This document shows positions 50,033 to 64,000 of a stretch of 64,000 nt of DNA, piece by piece (the first letter of the stretch is position 1; each line of letters starts with the position of its first letter). Where the stretch lies: positions 5,829,775 through 5,893,774 of the forward strand of contig JALIRH010000008.1 in the NCBI GenBank assembly GCA_023055505.1, read 5' to 3'. This DNA comes from Callipepla californica brunnescens. Taxonomy: Eukaryota; Chordata; Aves; Galliformes; Odontophoridae. The translations under genes and the position numbers were made by a program. Under the pieces are notes generated by a model. It worked only from the letters and a program-made list of their open reading frames with translations. It did not search any database and was not told the DNA's origin.

Positions 50033-53000
50033 GTGCATTTTGCTGTCTTTGTTTCTTCAAACTTGTTGCAAAAATATCCTGAATCCTGAACAGACTATAC
50101 TGATGCAATGTGAAGGGATGCATTTTAGTAAAAAAAAAAACAAACCAAAACAAAAAGCAAAATGCAAATTCTGCAAAGAATATATCACTGTGCATCATAT
50201 TACTAACTGTACAAACACATTTTGTAGAGCACACATCTATTGCTGAAACAAACCCCATTTGGCATTACTACAAATTCAAATCCAGTATTGAATATATATG
50301 ATTTGTATTGCACACACAATTGCACACTGACATCACAAATTAAACACCAGGCAATTTAAGGCAGACTGTCTAAAGGCAATTTTCAAAACGTACAGTTAAG
50401 TGCAATCCATTATCAATGAAAGCGTTACAGTATTAAACCGGTTTTTAATAAAAGAATGAAATTAGAAAGAAATCTGTTGCTGAAAACTTCCTGTAAATTC
50501 TTATGTGAGAATTACATTAGTATTAATATCATTAATAGAAACAGAAAAGAAAGACAAATTCTCATATTTGAAGGCAACGCAATTCCAAATTTGTGAACGT
50601 GTTTCCTGGGCTATGGAAGGATGACAGTTATCCACAGTCACAAGAACACATCTGGGGAGCTTGAACATGTGCTCTTCCCTGGTACTTCCAGCACAGGGAT
50701 CTGCAATACATCAACTGAACCCAGAAGGCTCAGCAGTTGGAAGCATTAAGTAAAAAGGCAGCATGCTGTCAAGAAAAATGCTAGGCCCAGAACTGGTGGA
50801 GTAGCAAATGAAAGAAGCACTGAAAGGTGTCCACAGCACTCGCTCCACATCCCGCTGACATCAAGGAGAGCAGGGATACCTTCCAAATTAAGCCACCAGA
50901 AAACAAAACCACACATCTTGCTGTGTGTCTGACTCATCCATGGGTTTCTAAAATAAGAAGTAGATGACAGTACCATACAGCAGTCATCTCTGCCCAAAGA
51001 AAGAATTGAATGTTTCAAATTTCGTATACTGATTTTAAATAACTTTTCTCATATTGGCATTCATGCCAAAACCTTTCCCAGAATTGGACAGACGCTGACA
51101 CAAGAGCAGTGTCAGCCAACAGCTGTGTGGAGCACAGCAGCCGCAGAACACTCACGGTGCCCACAGCTCCAGCTGGCACAGGATGAGCAAATGCACACAG
51201 CATCCAGCTCTCGGTCACCATCCACTCATGACCTTTCCTAGCAGTAACATCTGCCCCGTGCCCTGATGAAATTCCCTAATTACAAGCATATGAAATCCAC
51301 TTTCTGTTGCTACTAGATTTGCTGCAGTCTCGCTGGGCTGTTTCAGGCAGGGTGTCAGGCATTTTGCTTGTTTGCTTTTACATGAACAGAGGCAATTGCT
51401 CTCTCAAAATTTTTCTACGCTGCCTTCATAGCCTCCAGCCCATAAACATTGCCTTAATTCATTCCGGACAGTCACCAAAGACCCAGCTATCCCTGCAGCA
51501 GTCCGGAGAACACTGTCAGCTTGTTCTGAATCAGCAGAGACACTGGCAGCCTTTCAGGTCATCAGAACAAATTAAGTAGCTGAAGAAAGAATAAACTTTA
51601 AAGTGTCAGTTGAGAACTCTCCCTGGGAAACAGCATTCTTTTCTCACATGCTAATTCCAACAATTAACCAGTTTACTTACAAAATTTTAAATAAATTGTA
51701 AAAAGCAAGTAGCAAAATTCAATACCGAGGCCCCAGAGAAGGCTGCTACGTTTATGTTGTACCGCACTGAAAAAGTGTGCTCACTTCTTTCCAGATACAG
51801 CTAAGTGCAAAACATCCTTGAGAGGACAATTCAGCAATTAACCCACATCTTTCAGAATGAAACTTGTGAAATGTTTTCCTGAGGCCACACACCATCAGCA
51901 ATTTCATCTTGTTTTTAAATTTTTAATGTCTGGAAAATTCTGTTGCAACCCCGAAGAGGAAACTTTTCATTATCTGTGCTTTATGTCTGCCAGAGGACGG
52001 GAGCTCTGCTAGGCTCAAGTCCTTCTCTGAATTAATGGCACTGCTCGTGTAAACTCATTCAGTAGGCTGCAGCCACCTGTACTTTGTCCCCAGCATTTCC
52101 AGCAGGGTTGCTCCCGAGCTGTTCCTGCCTCATAGGCGCATCGTGCACACCCCCACTGCCACACCCCATCACTAAAATACCTAAAATTACCTTCTACAGT
52201 ACCAGGTTCAAAAGCTTCAGAGGCAAAGAGGCTGTATACAGAGCAGCACTGATTAACCAGTTATACTCACAGGGTAGAAACCACTTATTTCCATATCAAT
52301 AGGCATTTTCAATCCCCAGTCTAGCATCCTCAGCTTCCTGCTTGCCTGCTCTCATGTTCAGTACCTGGGGCCTGTTCAGAGCCCATGACATCAGTCTCTT
52401 TGCTCTTAATTCATGGGCTTTTAAAGGTGGGAGCCTTGTGAGCCACAAATTAGGCAGGACTTTAAGCTCCCCACTCCAGACCTACTCGTGTGGGTCCTGC
52501 TGGGAGTATTAATTTGAAGGGGACATTTTAAACATTTGTTTAGCAGGCATAGACTTCATGTTAATTTAAGAAGTTTTTTGACAGAGTAAATACGCTTCAA
52601 AAATGGACTGTGTACAAGTAGGCTAAAAGGATTTAAAAAAAAAGAAAAAAGAAAAAAAAGGAGTTGGTTGCTTCATTATTTTAATACATTACATTTCATT
52701 CCTGCCTCCTGCAGCAGCACCATCAGAGATCTACATGAAAGCAACATCTTTGTTTTGCAACCCATCTCCATTTCACAGCAAATCTAGACATCACTGTTTG
52801 AATTATTTCTTAAATCTCATTTCCATATGCCAGGCAGAGGCAATCTGCTTCTGCTGTTTTGCCTTGTGCAAGGCTAATGGATAAAGAAATGGAAACAACC
52901 TGTTGGCTGGGGCTTTTTGCTGCACAGTTAGCACAAGGTGTTACAAATCAGCCTTTTCAAATGAATTCTGCTTCTCCAATCCACCCCCTAAACATAATAA

Positions 53001-54948
53001 GCAGGTTAAGAAATACAAAATATTGAATGAAAAAAATACATCAAATTTAACTGCCGTTTTGGACCACTCATTATGGAGCTAACCATGTTAACAGAGTTAG
53101 AAGGAAGGGCTTTAGTCAACACCCAAACTAATATAATCCTGTTCTGAAGGAAAACTCCATCTTCCTATGGGTATATGGAGAATGGTCCCATCTCTTCCTC
53201 ACTCAGCCTAGCTCACGTTGTTATCTGCATGGCTGTTGTGCTTTTGCTAAAAAGGCTTTTTGCCTTTGGGGGCAGCTCTGTTGCTTTAATGCCTTTGTAG
53301 ATTTAAGCACTGCAAATAAACAAGTGCAAGGTCTGCAGGGGAAACTGGTTCACTTCACACACTTCCACTTATTGCAAAGTTCAAATGGAGACATGTAATT
53401 CATAAGCCTTTATCAACAGAAATACAAAAGCCATTCTCATTTAAACACACACCCATTGCAACCACATCCTTCTCAAACATCTCTGCAAGCTAAATTCACG
53501 ATTTCATCCCAAGTTGTCAACAATTATGAAATGTACTGTGAGAAACCTGTTCCCCACGCCATAAGTTTCTCCCCAGGCACAGAAAAGCCTGTACCCTCAG
53601 GTTCAGATTTTATATTATTTTAGCTGCACTGAACTGGAAGATACTAATCCAGAGCAATAGTCTACAAGATAATTGTTTCCACTTCTGCGGAAGGCAATGA
53701 ATATCACAAGGAAACACACACTCTAAGCAATAAATAATACACTTTCCCCTTTAAGCAACATTAATCACTTGCTCTCTCCCACCCCAACAAGGTTTGTTTT
53801 TTTTCCAGTGAGAAGGTTCCAAGTGACACTTGGTCTATGGATATTTTGTGCTGATTACTTGAACCAAATCTCCAGACAGGTTATATTTACAACTGTCTAC
53901 ACTGTTTTACAATAAGCTGATGGCTGACTCATCCTCTTTTCCCCTTCAGCTGAAATCACTAAAAGAAACAGGGAGCCATGGTGACAGTTGGAGGGAGCAG
54001 AGCACCCATCCAGCCTGAGCCTGCTCCCTTCTCCTATAGCAGAAACCCACCACAAGGAGAGGTGAGCTCACAAAGACCATATCTGTGCTTAAAATATTTT
54101 TTACATTAGTCCTTATCAGTGGTAAAAGACCAATCATAGGAGATTTATCACTTGAGATTCCAGTGTATGCAAACATAAATATTTATTTTCAAGTATATTT
54201 AGTGCCAGCATGCTTGCAAAGGCAAATCTTCCAACACCATCAGTGCACTTTTCTCACTGTTGTGGAAGTTAAACAGAATACAAGAAATTCAAAATCAGCG
54301 ATCAGAAATACATGCCTATTACACAAAGATAAAGTGTCAGTAGGAACAAAGCTACCATCACAACCAGAGCTTTTACATCAACCCTGGATGCTGCAGATTT
54401 GCCAGCTAGAATGAGGTATGAAAAAATGACAGGCTGGTAGCATGGACAGGGTGATAGAGCCAGACTGTTAACTCAGCAAGTCTGCAGCACTCTTTGTGTC
54501 AATGGGAAAGGATGTGAGTTTTCATTATCACTGACAAATTTAAAAGAGGGTAAGTGTATTCATAGTGTGCCTGCCTTTCATTTCTGTCAGCGTCAGCAAA
54601 ATCATATTTGATGAAAGACTGAAAAGGATCAGTGGCTGGGTTTTTTTTGTTTGGATTTTCTTTGTGCTCTCTATTAAATCAAATGAGTTGTTTTATAATC
54701 ACAGTTGATTACTCTAAGCTACTGTGTACCAACAGAGGAGCAAATCTTTCACAATATTAGTCAGTACTAAAGAATCAGCTGCCTCCATAAGATGTGCACA
54801 TAGCCTATTTCTGCCACTGGTACATCAGTCTCTTTTCCACAGGTCACAGCTTCCCGGTGCCTGGCCCCTGAGCACTATTTTGCTGTCCCCTACGTGCCAC
54901 TGACTGCAAAGAAAGTTACACACACATTTCAAAATTGTGTAAATACCG
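50033..54948. other. AT-rich region without recognised genes
   Basis: No supported gene or transposon. An A/G-rich low-complexity tract lies at 52633-52661. Confidence 0.5.
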
Positions 54949-55190
54949 TTTATTTCCTAAACTGGCTTCAGTGCTGAACACATAACCACGGCATCAGCAC
55001 TTTCAGCTGTGCTCAGTTATCCAAATATTCCTTAGCTGAACTGAACACAATGACTGCTACAGCTGACATCTGCACTGCACGAGCATCTGTAAGAACTGGA
55101 TGAATGGCTCCTGGAGAAACACAGGAGTCGCTTCTCTGTAATTTTGAGCAATATGAGGAAGTGCTCTGTAGCATAGCATGGAACTAGAAT
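54949..55190 (-). other. Possible terminal exon, unidentified minus-strand gene
   Basis: On the minus strand a pyrimidine-rich tract and CTATAG acceptor sit at 55191. An open frame of about 44 codons (SSSMLCYRALPHIAQN...) ends at a TAG at 55057. An AATAAA lies at 54949-54954, about 100 bases further on. Acceptor, stop and polyadenylation signal occur in the right order. No family was recognised and the frame could be chance. Confidence 0.22.
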
Positions 55191-57476
55191 CTATAGGACC
55201 GAAGAAAAGAAAATGCAATATTGTGCACTCTGTAAGAAGCAGCCAATGCATTCGTATCGACTGCACTGCTCTGCAGTTGTAAAGTTTGCTTCTTTGTGAT
55301 TCAAGCCTTTCTGAAGTCAAAACAGAGATGCTACACTGCTCCAACAAAACATTTAGCCTACCAAAAAAAGCTCTGTTTGAAATGAATACTATATGGCTTC
55401 TTTTTCAGTACCAAAATAGTTTCTCTCATTCTTTAGCTCCTTGCTTCCCAGTTCAAGCAATTACTCAGAAACCAACAGAAAACACTTAAGAGAAATGTCT
55501 TCATCACCTCACCTTCTAAAACAAAAGGCAGAGTATTTAACCAGAAATGCTACCTGAAATATAGCTTGCACCAACAAAACAGGAGTTTAATCACAAATTT
55601 TGCTATCTTTTGCTCCTTCATATGCACCACAATGACCTCCTTGGTAGAAATGAAACACTAGAATTATCCGCTTGGCCCTGTGTTCTGCTGGGCATAGCTA
55701 CACTCATCTTTCATGAGCTGCAGGAACCTTGCAATTGGTGGGTGCAGATCTGAGAAATAAAAATGACCTTGTCAGTCTGGAAGTGTAAGATAAAAGAAGA
55801 TAACATAAACATTACTTTCCTTACAAAGTGTAAGGAACTGAAGTATCAAAGAAAAAAAAGGGTTAAGTTTGAGTCTAAGAGAAGGAAAATGTATTTCTAT
55901 TAATATTAATAAACTGAAGAGCTTCTCCTTAACAGTTTTAGATGAAGAACCACCTTTAAATCATTATCCTTTATATAACCATGACTATGCAGTTTATGTT
56001 AGGAATATCAACACCCAGAGCACTCTGTATTAAAACTATGGATTAACAATAACTGTAATGTTGCATGTCAAACAGAAAGCTCCCAGTGCCACATCAATGA
56101 GCAAAAGCTCCATTTAAAAATATTTTTCTCATTCAAAATAATAATAATAATTATTATATGTTAATCACCCTAGTTCTTGGTACATCATCTCCCCAAATGC
56201 AAATTTGCTACAAATGCTTGAGGATACACACAGCACACAAAACAAACAACGAAAAAAACCCACAATTACAGAAATAAACACACCAGTACTGCTACTTCAA
56301 TACCTAACACCCTGGGTGAACAAAAACAAGCAGATGAATGTTAACTTATGCATACAAAATTCAGACTTCTGAAATCCCAAATACTGAATTAAAAGTTTAC
56401 TGTCAGCCTTCAGGGGAAGTTCTCTCAACCAAAACCATTAAGTGCACTTCTTGCTTGTCTACAAGATGCAAGTGTTCCCAGAGCTTTGTACAGCACTGCG
56501 CCACTACCATACTCTTTTTAATATCCTCCTGCCTTGGGTCATTTTGCTAAATCACAGCCTTTCCTTGCCATCTGCAGGGGTGCAGTTGGGCTGAGCAGGA
56601 CTCCTCCCTCCAGAGGGCAGTTTGGAGGACTCCACTGATCCTCAGAAAGGGCACGCTTGGCACCAGCAAACAGAAGTGCTGACTTTCTCTGACTGAAAGA
56701 CAACAGATGTGGAAATAGCTCACGCAAGAATTAACACTTCTCACAGGCAGCCCCATGGGAAAAAAACAAAGAAACTCAGAACAACCTAGTTTTCAGATAC
56801 AATGAAACACTGATAAATAGCTAAGCAACACAGCCAGTACCCTCCTAAGCACTAATCTACCTCCGCAGTACAACTCGCTTTGCTCAAGGGAATACTGATT
56901 TCATTGCATGGTTATAATTCAGGGACTAATCCAAAGTGATTACAAAATTTTGCTAATTAGCCTTCTTGCTTCCATTTGTGACTTCAAGGTCATACCGAGT
57001 ACTTATATTAAAAATAGAGCTACTAAAATGAATCCCTCACTTCCAACAGTTGAATTACCTTTCTGCATCCCTCCCCAAACGAGAAGAATCAATTCTTCAC
57101 ATGGCCCGCACTGCATTATTGATGTGGAGATGACATAAAATATCCATAATCCCATTAGGTGCCATCTAAAAGAAATGTTAGTAACTACACGACTTAAGGA
57201 CCAAAAAAAAAAAAAAGCATCCCGCAGTGCCATTCTCAGAGGTGAGCACAGTTGGAGCAGCCAACCCCTGCTCTTGATGAAGAGTCTGCTAAAGCAACCA
57301 CCAGCAACCACCATTCAAGGAGCCATAGGCTATTCGGACCAGAACACTGTCACATCTTTGGTGCATTATCCACCTGAACACATAAATCACTGAGTACTAA
57401 AAGTTACTGTGCAACATACATTTCTGAAAACCTTCAACTTGCAGAACTCACATGAAATGAACAGCTACTGGGTGCC

Positions 57477-57923
57477 TCACTGTGTCCAGAAGCAGAAGGA
57501 AAACCAGCCCACTCTGATCTGCCTCTCCTGAAATGCAAACAGTACTTGACAAAGCTGCAGACGTGCTCCAAGCAGAACAGGCTCCATAGCCACAGAACTG
57601 CACGGAGGGCTATGGGTGGCATTGCCAAAGGTAATTCTGGAATGCCAGGAACAGAACTGCAGGACTGCAGCAGAACAAATCTGAGCAAGTGCTTGCTTTG
57701 GCCGAGGTTGAATGAATTTCAGCTTCTCATATTCAGCCAAAGAATCAAAGTCACTCAACACGAGCCCCTGCAGTGACAGCTGTAAAGCAGAACCCTGTGA
57801 TCCTCCCATAAGGTCCAATGAGTGCAATACATTCTTATCAAGGTCGTCGAACTCCAATGACAAAAACCTGCAGCCAAGGGGACTTATATCTCCAGGCAAA
57901 ACCTTGCAGAGGATAGTAAGCAA
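57477..57923 (-). other. Unidentified minus-strand open frame, about 148 codons
   Basis: This is one of the longest open frames outside the RING array. The first 90 residues have a protein-like mix (LPGDISPLGC..., LEFDDLDKN...). No domain, start codon with good context, or clear flanking splice pair was found. It lies in the same frame as the candidate exon at 57951-58086 but three stop codons separate them. Confidence 0.2.
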
Positions 57924-57950
57924 CCCTCACTATTAAAACTTGAAACTTAC

Positions 57951-58086
57951 TTCCAGTTCGTATTTTCCTCCTAACCAGTGGATCCTTCTGGGTCCTGTGC
58001 ACACTACCTGAAAGAGCTCTTTATCATCAATTTTCTCCTTGAATGCCAACTCCTGAACTGTGAAGCAGTTTCTGGTTGAAGTAGTG
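57951..58086 (-). other. Candidate internal exon, unidentified minus-strand gene
   Basis: On the minus strand a pyrimidine-rich tract and ATCCAG acceptor precede a 136-base open segment that ends at a consensus GAA|GTAAGT donor. It encodes 45 residues (TTSTRNCFTVQELAFKEKID, later CTGPRRIHWLGG) without stops. The length is typical of a vertebrate internal exon. I do not recognise the protein. Confidence 0.35.
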
Positions 58087-60871
58087 CTGGATGAGGAGCA
58101 GAGCACAGTTCAGGAAAAGAGATCAACACTGCTGCAGCTTCGTCTCTGATGGACAAAGACAGGAGATGGTTCTCAGCACTTTATTTATATCCATATGGGT
58201 AGGTAGATGCACACAGAGGAAAGTCTAATTAGTAACAAACAAAGAAACAAACAAACAAACAACTGACTTTAACATACCTATAAGAATCTTACATAGAATG
58301 CACATACCTAACCTGTAGTGGAAAAATGTGAGGATGTACCCCCACATATTTCCAAAATTTCCACTCATGGAAAGGTGATCACTCATCTCCAGGAACTCTT
58401 TGTCAAGGTACACGCAGAAAATTTTCTCTTTTTAGAAATCAAAGAACAGAAATTTTCTTTCTCCCCAGATGTGCCCCATGTATTTGTTCTACACAAGAAT
58501 GGGAGCAATTCTTGCAGGCAGACCTTCACCAATGGTATGTATAAATATCACTGCAACCAAGGAACCTGAAGAGCTGAAAAGATGCAAATCATAAATGCAG
58601 AGAGGTACTGGTGTTTAGTTTGGCCTCATCCCAACACAAGCTTTCCAGCTAAAATATGCCAAACTTTTTCCCTTGCCTTACAAGCCTTTGAGGAGCATGT
58701 GGCCATGCTAACTCTACAGTAATCAGCTCCCAGAAGTATGACAGACTGCACCATTTTCTCTGCAAATCATCCTATAGCCAGAATTGATCATAATATTAAG
58801 TTATCCTCCCCTTTTTTCAGCCAGGGTAAAATAATGCACATTACAGTACCTAGATGCTTGAGAACAAGAGCTCATAAGAAATACACAGTGCAATTTCACA
58901 TGCTCTACTTTGCCAATGAAGCTTACTTAACTCAATACGCCCAGCACTGTATCAGAAAGTGAACTCAGCTCTGTTCCCATCAGCACTCCAGTCAAACAGT
59001 AAATGCCATTGGACAATACTGACCCCACAAGTCCCTTCATATTTTGCCAGTGCAAAGTTTGCTTACTTTCAATACTTTACTTATCCCAAGGGAAAGCAAA
59101 TGTTATGCTTGGAAACGACAAAAAACACAAACTATGGCTATAGAATAGATAAAATGACCCCCAAAAATGTTGTACAAATTGGAGGTGGGGGTGGGAAATG
59201 GATGGAGAGGGGAAGAGAGAAAGCAAGCTCATGACACTGTCCCTCTGCTGTGCTCAGATGCTCTGTGCTGGTTATAGGCGACTGTCTGCTTCAAATTCAA
59301 TGCTCCTCAGTCCCCAGGTCAACCCAGACTACTAACAAAGTAACTTCAAAAAGACGGACATTACACCCAAAACATCAACATCAAAAAGGAAAGCAATATT
59401 TTCATAGCCAAATCCTTCCAGTGTTGTGTGCAACATGTTACAAATTATCTGCCTTGGTATTTTTGGTATCTTACCAGAAACTTAACATCAGGAAAGGACA
59501 TTAAACATTTCAAACATCAAACATTTCGAACATCATCGCAGCACTGTTACATTGTAAGGTTTCCAGAGTTCAAATTCTCAATAAAGCAGGGTAAAGGAGC
59601 ATAGCGGGAGGGCTGTGCAGATAGCACTGTCAAGTTACATTCCGTCTTTAAAATAACACTTGGAAGAGAAGAGCATTTTTGAGATAAAAAAAAAGGTACT
59701 GAGCTCAGGTAATTCCTCTAGAAGAACATAGCTATAACATAGATAGTAATACTGCAAACTAAGATTTATGAGTTTAACTAAAGGAGTAGAAAAGCCAGAA
59801 GAGTGAAACAGACACCAAGTATAATTTAACCTTATGTTCTAGCACATGTAAAACGCTGCCAACCTTAGCAGACAGACAGCGGGTCAAACTCCTACTCAGC
59901 ACAGCAGCTCAGTGCACGTGTGTCAGCACCTCGCACCAACATGCAGCCACTGAGAGAGCTGTCCACCGCAGCTGGACCTCAGAAGCAAAAGAAACCTCAT
60001 GAAGTGAAAGAGAACAAATACTGAAATTAAAAAAAATACAGTAGTAAGCTTCTAGTACAACTTCAAACCACTAGATGGAAGCTACTACAACTTTCCCAGT
60101 CCCATGAATTAGAAGACAGTTTGATTTATCTAACAACTTATCACTACATGCCAGCATCAAGCCTGCCCTGGTTCACTTATTCTCTCACAGAATTAAATAT
60201 AAAAAATGCACACAAATTTCATGTGTCACTTATAAGTGATCCATTTTAGAGGACAACTGAATGCCGTAATGCCTTTTTGTAATAGGTCAATTGCTGACCT
60301 TCTCAACACTTCAGTGCAACTGCCCAATGCTCAAGTCCCATGAGGTTTGCTTGTTGGCCATCTGCCACTACTGAAGGATAAAACATGGAAGGATCGCTGC
60401 AGGGGGTGCTGTCATTCTGGGCCAGAAGACTTGGGTGATCTAATGTAAGACATTGACAAAATTAGGCAGTTCACCGTCTTGAGCTTCAATTCAGGGGATA
60501 ATGAGAAAGTGACCTTTTTTCGTGGACTGGATCAATGCACATCAAACACATTAAGCTTACTGGCAGGTAAGTCAATCTGCAATTGAACTACTCTACTCCA
60601 AGGTTGTTCAATGCATCCATAAACATTTATTTGTCTAAAACTACCTTTTCTAATCGAGTGCCCATGGTTCAAAAGAAGTAGAAAATGTATGTCTTTTCCT
60701 TCTTATAATCCACCCCTTTATAAAGCAGCAGTGTTGTTAAATGGCACCTTGTCTGGGACACTGTTTTGGTGAAGTATTTGTTAGTGAAGTATGGCATAAA
60801 GCGAATATCTGCAGCAGCTCACTGACTGCCCCAGAAGTATCTCAATCCTTTATTCCCTGCCTGTGACAATT

Positions 60872-62085
60872 ATGAGGGCTGCTCTGAAAGTAATGCCTCC
60901 TACTTTATTACGGTAGCCCACGGCATCGGAGGCGGATGTTGGTGGGATGGCAGTAGAGGCTGAACATTCTCACCAATGTTCCATTACATTCTGTAGTTCT
61001 GTGACAGACGGCAGCAGAGAAGCAGTCTGACAAAGTGGTGTCTGACACAGAAGCGCATATGAAGCAAAGATGTGGAACTGAATTCCTGCACATGGAAAAA
61101 AAATAGCACCCACTGACATTCATGGATGTTTGCTAAACATTTCTGGAGACAAAACAGTGGATGTGAGCACAGTGAAATGATGGGCGGTGCATTTCAGCAG
61201 TGGCAACAGTAACGGAAAAGACAAGCCACATTTCAGGCACCCATGCACACCTGTCACACCACAAAATGAAGAGTGTCTGAATCAGCTCATAAGCACAGAT
61301 TGGGAGATTACAATCAGCGAACCGTGTGCAGAGCTGAATATCAGCTTCGCTGCATTGAAAACAATGGTGGCAGTGTTAAAATATACCAAGGTTTGCACCA
61401 AGTGGGTCCTGCAAATGCTCAAATGCCACTGCGAGCCAGAGTGAAATGGCAGTGCATGGGGAGGAGATACGTGAATTCCTCAAAGAAGAAGTTTAAGATG
61501 CAGCACTCAGCAAGTGAAGTGATGTGCGCTATCTTTTGGGTTAGGAAAGGGGTGATTCTTCTGGACTTCCTGGAACCAGAAAAATCATCAACTCTGAGTG
61601 CTACACAGTGATGCTGATGAAACAAAGGCACAAACATCTGCAGTCAGACCAAAGAGGACAACCTTTCTCCTTGGATACAATAATGCCAGGCTCCATACCA
61701 GTTTGAAGACTGTAGAGAATGATGTCAATCTTGGTTAGGCTGTCCTAACATGCCAACCTTATAGCCAAGATCTGGCACCTCCTGACTACTATCTGTTCAG
61801 ACTAATGAAAGTTGGAATGAGCGGGCAAAACTTTCCTAGCAATGACATGATCATAGCAGATGTGAAATAGACGGTCACCTCTGCTAGTGCAGATTTTTAG
61901 GTGTGTGGCATGCAGGCTCTTGTTCACCCCTAGTGAAAATGCATAGCTAATGGAGGTGACTATGCTGATTAAGAGTATTTTGTAGCTGATAATTTGCTCT
62001 ATCAAACAGTGTTATTTTGCTCTTCATATCTGTTGTAGTTTCCATGGAAATAAATAGGATGCATTACTGCATTACTAAGTATATT
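60872..62085 (+). mobile_element. Decayed mariner DNA transposon
   Basis: The left terminal repeat begins GAGGGCTGCTCTGAAAGTAA after a TA. A related, worn inverted copy ('aaataggatgcattact') lies near 62050-62069. Transposase remnants run on the plus strand: KDKPHFRHPCTPVTPQNEE, DWEITISEPCAELNISF, MVAVLKYTKVCTKWV, VILLDFLEP and APPDYYLF, as in the chicken mariner family. The segment with the first catalytic Asp (GDETW) is deleted and the second Asp is Asn (YNNAR). Only the third Asp remains. Frameshifts and stops break the frame, so it cannot make active transposase. Confidence 0.85.
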
Positions 62086-64000
62086 CCATAACCAACTCCC
62101 TGAGATCAAACTTGCACCAACATTCACAATAAGAGTGCACAACAACACAAGACTAGGCAAGAGGCAGCTTTTGGCATATGTTGAATCATGCTAAAAGGAT
62201 GCACTTTAGATCAACCACCAAACATACGCGAGAACAAGACAGAGCAGGCTAGTATCAGTTACCAAATGAACTTGGACAAAACATAGCTAGAAAACTACTG
62301 ATATAGGTTGGTTTGTTTAGCAATAGGGATTAGTACATTAGTTTAAGAACCAATAGATCAGTTTAGCAAAAGGAATCCATAAGTGATAGTCCTAAAACTT
62401 TCCATTTCAGCTTTAGTGGGTGAATTCTTGTTTTCCTCAATAGTTCTGCACTGATAATAGAATACTTTTATCTTTTACCTTAATGATTTGCCTTGTAAGA
62501 AGCACTGGAGTCACAACAGAACACTTTCGTATTTTGACTCAAAATGTGCAAGGACATTTTCCTCCAGTTCCACATACAGTGTTTTGAGAAAGTGGCTCTC
62601 TATGGCCTAATAAGCAATGGAAGTTTTCCGAACTGGGGAAAAGTGGATGAAAGTGGGTCAAGGGCTTCAGTGATGAAGCCGATGGGGAAAAATGAGGAAG
62701 AAGTAGTGGGCACTTGACCACCCCAGGTACCAGTGAGTATCTTAGTAATCTCACAATTTACTCATTTTCAGAATCTAATCATACTTTCAACACCGTACTA
62801 AGTAGTTACGTTGTCAGTACTGACCAAGTAGCAATTTTCATAATGCTATTTCTAAGCAAAGAAATAGAAAATCAGTTACGAGCAGGTATGTGATGATGCA
62901 CTGGTGACAGATTTAATAGGTGGACTTTAGGTCAGCTCAGTTCTGTTCTACATGGAACATTTTCCTTCTCCTGCACTTGGGCTGTGTCTGCTTTCTCTAG
63001 AAAGACAGAATACAAAACATTTGTTGCTTTTTCTCAGGGAGAAGGTTTGATATTCACAATACACTTGTGAAGAGCAGCTCTGAATAAAACATAAGTGGCT
63101 CTAAGGATACCTTGCAAACTGCACATATAGCTTAATTTTAGTTTTAAAGGTTACCTAAATTTGAATAGATATCCACAGTCAGCTCAAGAAATGAGTGGAA
63201 TTAAGTCCACTATCATGCAACAGCAGGAACTTTGTCATGGTCTAATCTGTATTGAGGGCAGTTTTTAAGCTTACCTACAATAATCCATTTCAAGCTATTT
63301 CCATTTTAAGTAGCTGAAAGTATTTTATAAACTGACATAGACTTGTTTTCAGTCTCCTGGAACTATTTTAAGCATTTAGATGGTAATGGAAAACACATGT
63401 GAGTAACAAAATATCAAATAATTCTAACAGTTCCTCTATACTTTATTCTAATCTTATTTTATAGAGGCAAAGTGGAAATGGAATTCACCTTATATGACCA
63501 GACAAACCGATCCTGTAATCCCTGCTGGAACTCTCATAACAGCCCTAGTGCTCTTCAATATTACTTGATACTTTACTAAATATAAGTAAAATACTAAATA
63601 CAAGCTCTTCTCTTTCCTGTTATTACATGTAGAGCCACAACCTCATTTCTGTTATCTTTTGGCATTTTAATCTTAGTAAACAGAGCTAAATCACATATTT
63701 GTTTTGAATTAAAAGAGAACACCACATGAAATTTCAACTTTCTTATGAGTATGTAATTTTATTTTAGTTCACTTATTTTGTTTTCCATTTTCTGATCACC
63801 AGCAGTTTAAAGATTTTCTGTTGTAAAGCATGCAACTGGATGGATGGACTGTTCAGTGAACATCAGTGGTTCCAGAATAAATACACGTAGCCCCCTTATC
63901 CACTGTTAATCTTATTTATACTTTTGGGTTCCACATAATCTTACTGCAGTGACTCATTTGATGGACTTGTTCAATGTACAAAACTCACTTTTCAAATAAG
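62086..64000. other. AT-rich region without recognised genes
   Basis: Nothing supported; only short open frames on both strands. Confidence 0.5.

Overview
The window looks like bird genomic DNA, most likely from a galliform such as chicken. CR1 LINE fragments are common and carry their characteristic 3' ends. A decayed mariner element closely resembles the chicken mariner family. The DNA is AT-rich and non-coding, with short CpG-rich islands. No bacterial-type operons, CRISPR arrays, rRNA or tRNA genes were seen.

The left part (1 to about 18.9 kb) is a recent, rearranged tandem duplication, with one further copy at 32.6-35.0 kb. It carries five copies of a small C3HC4 RING-finger gene family, called here A (2233-2649), B (7985-8512), C (exons 9208-9285 and 9609-10076), D (17130-17546) and E (33915-34442). 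The RING is followed by an Arg-rich or Ser/Arg-rich tail, most like a miniature TOPORS-type nuclear E3 ubiquitin/SUMO ligase. A, B, D and E start in a CpG-rich block with CRE-like and octamer motifs. C has a different first exon (starting MDAAAC) and an intron that contains an antisense CR1. A second copy of that first exon follows D but joins an unrelated second exon, and a diverged remnant follows E.

Two patterns stand out. First, every copy has a conserved serine-rich frame beyond its stop codon. In A and D it is cut off by one in-frame TAG. In B, C and E it is cut off by a one-base length difference. No copy has the full frame. Second, two RING types and two 3' tail types occur in all four combinations, which points to recombination or gene conversion inside the array.

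The rest (18.9-32.6 kb and 35.0-64 kb) is mostly AT-rich sequence without recognisable genes. It holds CR1 3' fragments (32.6-33.2, 43.3-44.0 and 49.6-50.0 kb), simple repeats, a broken mariner (60.9-62.1 kb), and weak signs of a minus-strand gene near 55-58 kb that could not be identified.
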